A stretch of DNA of 64,000 nt from Sipunculus nudus (Eukaryota > Annelida > Sipuncula > Golfingiida > Sipunculidae): NCBI GenBank assembly GCA_026874595.1, contig CM049310.1, positions 55,059,058 through 55,123,057 on the forward strand, given 5' to 3'. This document shows positions 57,645 through 64,000 of the stretch, piece by piece. The position numbers and the translations under genes are program-made. The notes below the pieces were generated by a model, which worked only from the letters and a program-made list of their open reading frames with translations, did not search any database and had not been told where the DNA came from. How positions within the stretch are numbered: the first letter of the stretch is position 1; each line of letters opens with the position of its first letter.

Positions 57645-60600
57645 TTCCAGGGGGAGTTGAAATAAGCACTTCCATAATATTTTTTTCACTTGCCATTGGC
57701 ATTGACTTACCATTGCACAATAAGATTAATTAAAATGATGGAATTTAAAAGTAAATGTTAATTGTATGTAATCCTCAACTGTCTCATAAATGAGAGTTGC
57801 CAGGCTCTCCAGAAAAGGTGTATTGACTATTGGGTTTAGTCCATTAGAATGTCTGTGACAGGTGCAATGTGGAGTCTAAGATTACCCCTGCAGTTATCTG
57901 TGATTATAACACTGTATACTCAGCTGTAGGATTTAACAAATTTCCTTTGATAATTGTCCTGTAAAATCTGCCTGGGGAATAATTGAAAAAAATTAAAGTT
58001 CTGCCCTTTTCACAGCTCTGTTTTACACCTAGGGAAAGATAATAATTGTACAAAATTCCTGACACATTTAATATGAACAGCACTAGTTTTCTTTCAAATC
58101 AGTCTCCATGCAGGGCAAAGGTTTATGGTTTATCCCTGACATTACAGTGATTACACAGAGGACCCTCCTTTGTGGAGAATGTCCAAACATAAGTCTCTTA
58201 CCACAGACACATGGGGCACCATATTACGGTACATTTACAACCAAGGCCAGCATGGGTATGGCAACCAAGATGGATATAGGCTTCAAATCTCTCTGGCCTA
58301 AGCCACCAGTTATTTGTGAGAGGCACTTCATGCTTTCTAGAATGATAAGCTGAGTTTACAGAAAACAACATAATCTCAACATTTGTATGTTACAACTACC
58401 TGAACATTTTTCAATTTCCTTTCTAAGAATAACAGATCGTTTAACCTTTTTTGGGGTTCCATTGACGCAACAGTGCAAACATATCAGAAAGACAGAAACT
58501 GAGTAAGATTGATGCATCACTATCAGTGGCTAGGGGTATTCCTGCACTGTGATCAACTAGGATTCATTGCTTTATATAAAAATCTTTTGTTTTAATTGGA
58601 TTTGTAACATACAACAATTCAAGTATGTGGCAGGGAATGTTCCCTAATAGATGTGTAAGATACCTTTGAAATTTACTGAATTGTTCTTATCTTGTCAAAA
58701 TATATATCATTATATGTAAGGAATTTTGGTTACCCTAATGCCATGCAAGTCTTGCCTGAGTTCCCTGCTAGAGCCAGCTGTTTTTACCTGTGAATTTTTA
58801 GTCATTAACTAGAGCTGTATCAATTCACTGGTGCACTGTGAATCTAAGATACAAAGTCATCTATCATTTTGTTATTGTCAGATTGACAACAGAAAGTCAT
58901 TCAACTAGTGTTCTCTAGCATATAATAAGTCAGCAGCCCAGCATGTGAAAGATGAACATCATTTGTTAGAAATAAGTTAAGCAGCATTCAATTTGCTAAC
59001 ACTGCAAAACAAATACAACTCAAGGGACTTGTTTCATGGTTCATTATTCCAGAAGCAAGGAAGCAAAGGCGTGGCAACTTGAAACCTGATTTTACCCCAG
59101 AACAAAGAAGAGCAGAGACTTGAAATATTATCCCTTATACTAGTTGTACATATATTATCCCAAGATAAGGCCATCCTTAAAAAATTCTGTGATTGGGATA
59201 ATATTGGTCCCAAAAAGGTAATCAGGTAGGGAAGAAAAAAAAATTTAAAGCAGGATCTTGAGTTAACTAATCCTTTTTTAACACATAGCATTTTTGAGTT
59301 TATGTCATAAAACATACCCGACTCCATTAATTCCTTGCATCACATACCATTGAAACATGCACAAGGTATCTTTGAATAGATGGTGTTTTATTACAGCTTT
59401 AAGGGGTTCAAGGGGTGGTGGAATGAAGAATAGATTGCCGTTCTGCACAATGATTGGTGCACTTGTGGCAGATGAACAAAAAAAAATTAAATTGCAGATA
59501 AGTCAAAAAAAATTTCCAGCCACAGCTAGTGGTGGGAGTCAGTTCCTTTTCATATTTGATCATTCGTTTGAGCAAATCAATTGATGATCAATTATTAATC
59601 GGTTCAGACAAATAAATGCAATAATCAAAGAAATATGAAATTATCTGTGAAACTGTACCTGCGTTTCCCCAGCAGGTATTCTCCTCTCGCAAGTGAAGAA
59701 TGTACCGATCCTTCAACATATATAGACAAAATAAGACTATTTTAGGGATCAAATTAAGCGATCGGCAACGTCGGGTTATATCTTTCATCATTGGAATTAA
59801 CAGCATCTAAGAATATTAGGCCTTTAGAGGGGCTGTTTTTTCTAGCACATGAAGGCAGATTTTACGAGCCCAGGTGCGTTTTGGGCAGATCATACCAAAA
59901 AAAATGCAGACTTGTCCAAAAAATTTTCCAGCCGAAATCAAATTCTCGACCAGCCGGGTTAGCCCCAACAAAGAATTTCTTAAGGATGGCCTAAACATCT
60001 GGCATCGATTATTTCAAAGAGAATCTCGCAAAATTGGCATAGACCTGGAGAATTTATGGGGTATTTATTTTAACGCCATCCTGCCCATATTTTGCAATGT
60101 ACATCTCGTTAGAAAACTCCCTGCTAATTCTGCAGCTCCCTGTGAGTTCACAGATAATAAATTTAGTAAGTACTCTGTTCTCGCACCTTTCGTGTCATAC
60201 TCAGTTGCATACAGAAGTTATTTGGGAACACAGAAGCGCAGAATGTGGTAAAAAATGGAAGAATAATATTTGCCTATAACATAAAGGCATTCTGGAAAGA
60301 AAACTATCATTATTATGATGCAATTGATAGTTGCCTATGGTAATCGAGCACTTGAAAGTGACAGCAAACCGACTGACTTTCAAAAAAACTTGTTCGGTCC
60401 ACCACTAGCCACAGCCAAAATTCTTGACCGGCTGGGTTAGCCCCAACACAGATTTTTTTTTAAGGATGGCCTAAATTATCGCTACAGCACTACCATGTAC
60501 ATATAAAAAGCAAGCAAATCTTGTACCAGTAATATTCCTGATCAGATCCTTGTAATTGCGTGGCCTGCTAATGATTCACAGCATCAACAAAATCTATTAT

Positions 60601-63600
60601 GCAATGCAGCAGGTAGATTTGTTCATACATATTTTGTCACAAAATCTGCCATTTATTTCTTCAAATATACAGTTGGATTGTGTTAACTTGAAATTTTTTT
60701 CCAGATAAATTCAATTGCCAGACCAGTCGTTGGAAGCAGAGATTTTTCGTTCAGGGTACATGGGAGAAATACAAATGCTCAGCACAGTACATCAAGCAAG
60801 GTAAAACATAAAGACAGTATATTATTCAGGGTTCCTTACTTTTGTTTTATGAATTTTATACTACTGCAATGGTGCATAGAGCAGAAATACAGTTTGAAGC
60901 CTGTTTTATATTTGTTTGCAATCAGATTTCATAGAATAGTACTGTAAAATAAAGCTTTGATTTTAAATTAATGATTTTAAAGCATCACTTTGGTTGATTG
61001 TTAAATATACAGCAGTGTGACATAATCCACTATGGTAGAAAGGCTGTCCTTGTCAGCAGGCAGCTTTTCTAATCATCTGCTAGTCTTTTTGACTGTAAAG
61101 TCTGAAACATATAATAATTTTGTTTACCATCACAATCTTATTCTCACTTGGTTTGTTTTCTCTTTGAAGTGAAGTGTGAGGCCAGTGGGTGATCAGAGTT
61201 TAATAAGTCACAGTATGTGGCTATTTTGGCAGCTACCTTTACTTATATGAAACTCAGGTGTAATGATTTCCCCATGATATCCAACATAAAATTTAAAATA
61301 TTTAAAAAATGAAAGTTTGTAGGAAAGTTTCACCATATCTGCATTTTCACCTTATGTATATATACTGTGTACATGTTATATCAAGTAAATGTGTCTATTT
61401 TAACAGTATTATCTGCAGTTCTCAGACATTGTTTTTTGACCGGTAACAATGATTCTAAATGAACAAAAACATTATTTGTTCCAGATAACAAGTGAATACC
61501 CAGTAGTGGACCACACTTATGATGCTGTTGTGGTTGGAGCTGGCGGAGCCGGGCTTCGGGCTGCATTTGGTCTCGCAAAAGAAGGATTCAAGACAGCATG
61601 TATTACAAAACTCTTCCCAACAAGATCTCATACCGTGGCGGCACAGGTGAGGGAATTTCTTGCGGTTGTTTTGCATTATGTTGAAATTGTATCACTGCAG
61701 TTTGTTTTAGAGCATTGTTTTCTCACAACATTAAACTGATGTTTATGTGTGGAAAGAGGGGAGGGGGGTGCATGTCATGAAGGAATAGTTCTCTTCAAAT
61801 ATCCAAACAGATAAACACAAATTTGCTTTATAACAACACTAGTCCATCATATATTCAGCTCAGATAACTTTTCAGTGATGTCTTTTTCCATTGTTTGTGT
61901 AGTAGAACATTTGCATAAGCCAAATCATAACTTCTTTGACCAATCCAGTAGTCTGTTACATTAAATTACCAAGTCACAGACTTGTAGTTTGGCTTATATC
62001 AAGAGGCAAGTCTCAGTTATAACTGTTTTAACATCACATTTGTAACCATAGCATCATGATCTTGAGACTTTTCTTGAATTAAGGACTGAACTTGTATTAT
62101 AGCAACAGGCCCTAGATCAGAATTCTCACCAGGTATGAGGTCACAATAGACATTCCCTACACCTAAGCATCTAGTCACATGTTGTTTTGTTTAAATCAGT
62201 TCTGAGTATTGCATCAGGTTATCAGTGATATGATGACATCACAGTGCAGTTTTCTTGCCTCTTTGACTGATGTCACAACTGTGTTACTCTTTATTCAGGG
62301 TGGCATCAACGCTGCCCTCGGCAATATGGAGGAAGATGACTGGAAATATCATTTTTACGACACCGTGAAAGGCTCTGATTGGCTGGGAGACCAGGATGCC
62401 ATCCATTACATGACAGAACAGGCTCCAGAGGCAGTTATTGAGGTGAGTACACACTGCTGTCGTTACGTTCAGATACTGAGGTCATCATACATTTTGAGAT
62501 GATATATTACTTATATATGATTCTATACTATTCGTCTAAATAGAGTGCATACTGACTTATCATTGTTGCAATTATATTTTTAGCAATATATTTCACAGTA
62601 TCATGCAGGTAAATTATATTTGTGATTTTGCAGTTCAGATTGCCCAGTGTGTGACCGTGTGGGTCATTGTCATATATATAACTATGGTCATAGTATTTTA
62701 ATGACTGATTTTATGAGCTTTAATCATGATAAATATTGAATATCCTATTTCTGTAATTAAAGTATATAATGATCATAAATTGCCACAGTAAATCAGTTGA
62801 TGAACTGTCTTGGATGTAACCAGTGCATTGATCCCCTTAATTTTTATAATCTATTTCTGTTTTGAAAATTTACTAATATACAATCCTCTTGGTCTATATA
62901 ATTTGAAGGGTATTTGTTAGTATATCTAATTGAAAACAGGTGTCTGAATTTTATATTATTCATCTGTTTATATTCAGCTGGAGAATTATGGTATGCCATT
63001 CAGTCGTCTGGAAAACGGAAAGATCTACCAGAGAGCATTTGGAGGTCAGAGTTTGAAGTTCGGGACAGGAGGTCAGGCTCACAGATGCTGCTGCGTAGCG
63101 GACAGAACAGGACACTCTATGCTGCACACATTGTACGGCAGGGTAAGCATAAGAGCAGATAACTGTGTTCTTTAAACTACTCCATAGCCCAACCTTCTGG
63201 GGTACCTGGTATAGTGGTCAGCTCCATCCATTTGTCTGTGCATCAGTTAACTCTTCATATCTCAAAAACCATCACGCATTTGGGCATGCTTGCTTTATTA
63301 GGTTTTGGGAGGCTATATTGCATTTTTCCCAATTGTATATGAATTTTTAAACATGACTATCGCATTTCATACAGGACAGTATATTTCAGAAATTATGGCT
63401 CTGGTTCAATTCTAATTAATTAGAAATTAATTCTATTGATTAATTTATCTCAAAATTATTATGTTATTAAATTGACCTTGCTTAGAATTTTTTTAACTTA
63501 TTAGAAAGCTGAAAGAACAGCAAGGTTTTAGACTGTCCCTGGCTATGATGTGTAATTTGGAACTGTTTATTTCAGTCACTGCACTACGACACTGACTACT

Positions 63601-63724
63601 TCATTGAGTACTTTGCGCTGGATCTGCTGATGGAGGATGGTGAGTGCCGAGGCGTGGTGGCTCTGTGTTTAGAAGATGGTTCCATTCACAGGTTTAGGTC
63701 CAAGAACACAGTCCTTGCAACGGG
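56786..63724 (+). CDS. SDHA: Succinate dehydrogenase flavoprotein subunit, mitochondrial (3' part outside window)
   Basis: Catalytic FAD subunit of complex II, oxidising succinate to fumarate in the mitochondrial matrix. Exons: 56786-56845, 60705-60800, 61485-61646, 62299-62442, 62978-63142, 63576-63724; the next exon lies beyond the edge. All junctions are GT-AG and in frame. The first two exons code a basic, hydroxyl-rich presequence ([20 protein letters not shown] start). Exon 3 has the dinucleotide-binding GAGGAG and TRSHTVAAQ, whose His carries the covalent FAD. Exons 4-5 carry [59 protein letters not shown] and [13 protein letters not shown]. Exon 6 ends at NTVLATG. The start at 56786 is preferred over the in-frame ATG at 56753, which would add MRRSVKESFRI. 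Confidence 0.96.
56846..59166. other. SDHA intron 1, left part
   Basis: It contains a (TA)n microsatellite at about 57597-57638. An open plus-strand frame at 58108-58353 has mixed composition but no recognised similarity and no splice context. Nothing else was identified. Confidence 0.4.
59168..60472. mobile_element. TIR element (composite) in SDHA intron 1
   Basis: Left end AGGCCATCCTTAAAAAATTC with TGTGATTGGG; right end, inverted, AACACAGATTTTTTTTTAAG with GATGGCCT. A third copy of the terminus in right-end orientation lies inside at about 59900-59992 (CGACCAGCCGGGTTAGCCCC, AGAATTTCTTAAGGATGGCC). The right and internal copies share the longer block ending in AGCCCCAAC. Two overlapping or nested non-autonomous copies are the simplest reading. 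No transposase frame. Confidence 0.55.
60801..62977. other. SDHA introns 2-4
   Basis: Apart from exons 3 and 4, no additional feature was recognised in these introns. The intron starting at 61647 has a short G-rich stretch near 61754-61770. Confidence 0.4.
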
Positions 63725-63892
63725 GTAAATGTTTTTGCTGGTCTTCTTAGATAGTTATTAGTTCAGCTGTAAATACAACGGCCTCTTGCTTGTTAAATAC
63801 CCTAATGCAATGACCACTCTGCCATGAAAACCACTCTTTTAGGCATCTGGTGATAAGTTTGGCCAGTATAAATTGTTTTTTTGCACTATACT

Positions 63893-64000
63893 GTGGAACC
63901 CCACAATTACGACCACCCTGGGACTGACCAAAGTGGTTGTAATTTGGGAATGGTTATATTTGTGAAATTCTAAGTTACCTAGATCATGTTTTCGGGACCA
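63893..64000 (+). repeat. MITE-like repeat, uninterrupted relative of 34808-35428
   Basis: Starts near ACTGTGGAACCCCACAATTA with CGACCACC, and continues GGTTGTAATTTGGGAATGG, TTATATTTGTGAAATTCTAA and TTACCTAGATCATG. It is cut off by the window edge. It shows the intact target sequence where the RTE fragment landed in the other copy. Confidence 0.65.

Noticed and set aside
58108-58353. 81-codon plus-strand frame in SDHA intron 1
   Set aside because: No recognised similarity and no supporting splice sites; likely chance or a decayed repeat.
1-64000. tRNA, rRNA or other structured RNA genes
   Set aside because: No cloverleaf, A/B-box pair or ribosomal segment was convincingly recognised on reading either strand; a covariance-model scan would be needed to be sure.

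Overview
This is animal nuclear DNA: AT-rich, with small exons, GT-AG introns and very dense interspersed and tandem repeats. The repeat families fit a mollusc, most likely a bivalve: helentron/pearl-like elements with internal tandem cores, an RTE-type LINE ending in TAAG repeats, and hAT MITEs. The lineage call is inference. The protein-level identifications are strong.

Three conserved genes can be built exon by exon. (1) DPM2, plus strand, 3410-6333, encodes the small membrane subunit of dolichol-phosphate-mannose synthase. Only its first few codons are missing. (2) A zer1 orthologue, minus strand, 14 coding exons from 44505 down to 12927, gives an uninterrupted 764-residue reading frame. 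It is a Cullin-2 substrate receptor for glycine N-degrons. (3) SDHA, plus strand, begins at 56786 and runs off the right edge after six exons. It encodes the succinate dehydrogenase flavoprotein. DPM2 and zer1 converge. zer1 and SDHA probably diverge from a shared promoter near 56.46-56.79 kb, which has ETS-like and NRF1-like sites.

Layout: 1-6.6 kb, DPM2 with duplicated intron sequence and two intronic minisatellites; 6.6-12.3 kb, intergenic with a roughly 280-bp satellite carrying a GGTGGCGCCACC palindrome; 12.3-44.5 kb, zer1 with most of the transposons in its introns; 44.5-56.5 kb, repeat-rich DNA (probably the zer1 5' intron) with a hAT-like element, two hAT MITEs with intact 8-bp target duplications and an orphan RING-like exon; 56.8-64 kb, SDHA.

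The most unusual signal is in zer1. Two minisatellites are each built from an exon edge of the gene itself. About 36 copies of a 48-bp unit repeat the 3' splice site plus the start of the second LRR exon (38558-40310). About 22 copies of a 40/42-bp unit repeat the end of exon 12 plus its 5' splice site (17343-18246). Both lie in the adjacent intron, so the gene carries long rows of near-identical decoy splice sites. In each case, reading through from a decoy would hit an immediate or near-immediate stop codon. The DPM2 acceptor region is also tandemly duplicated.
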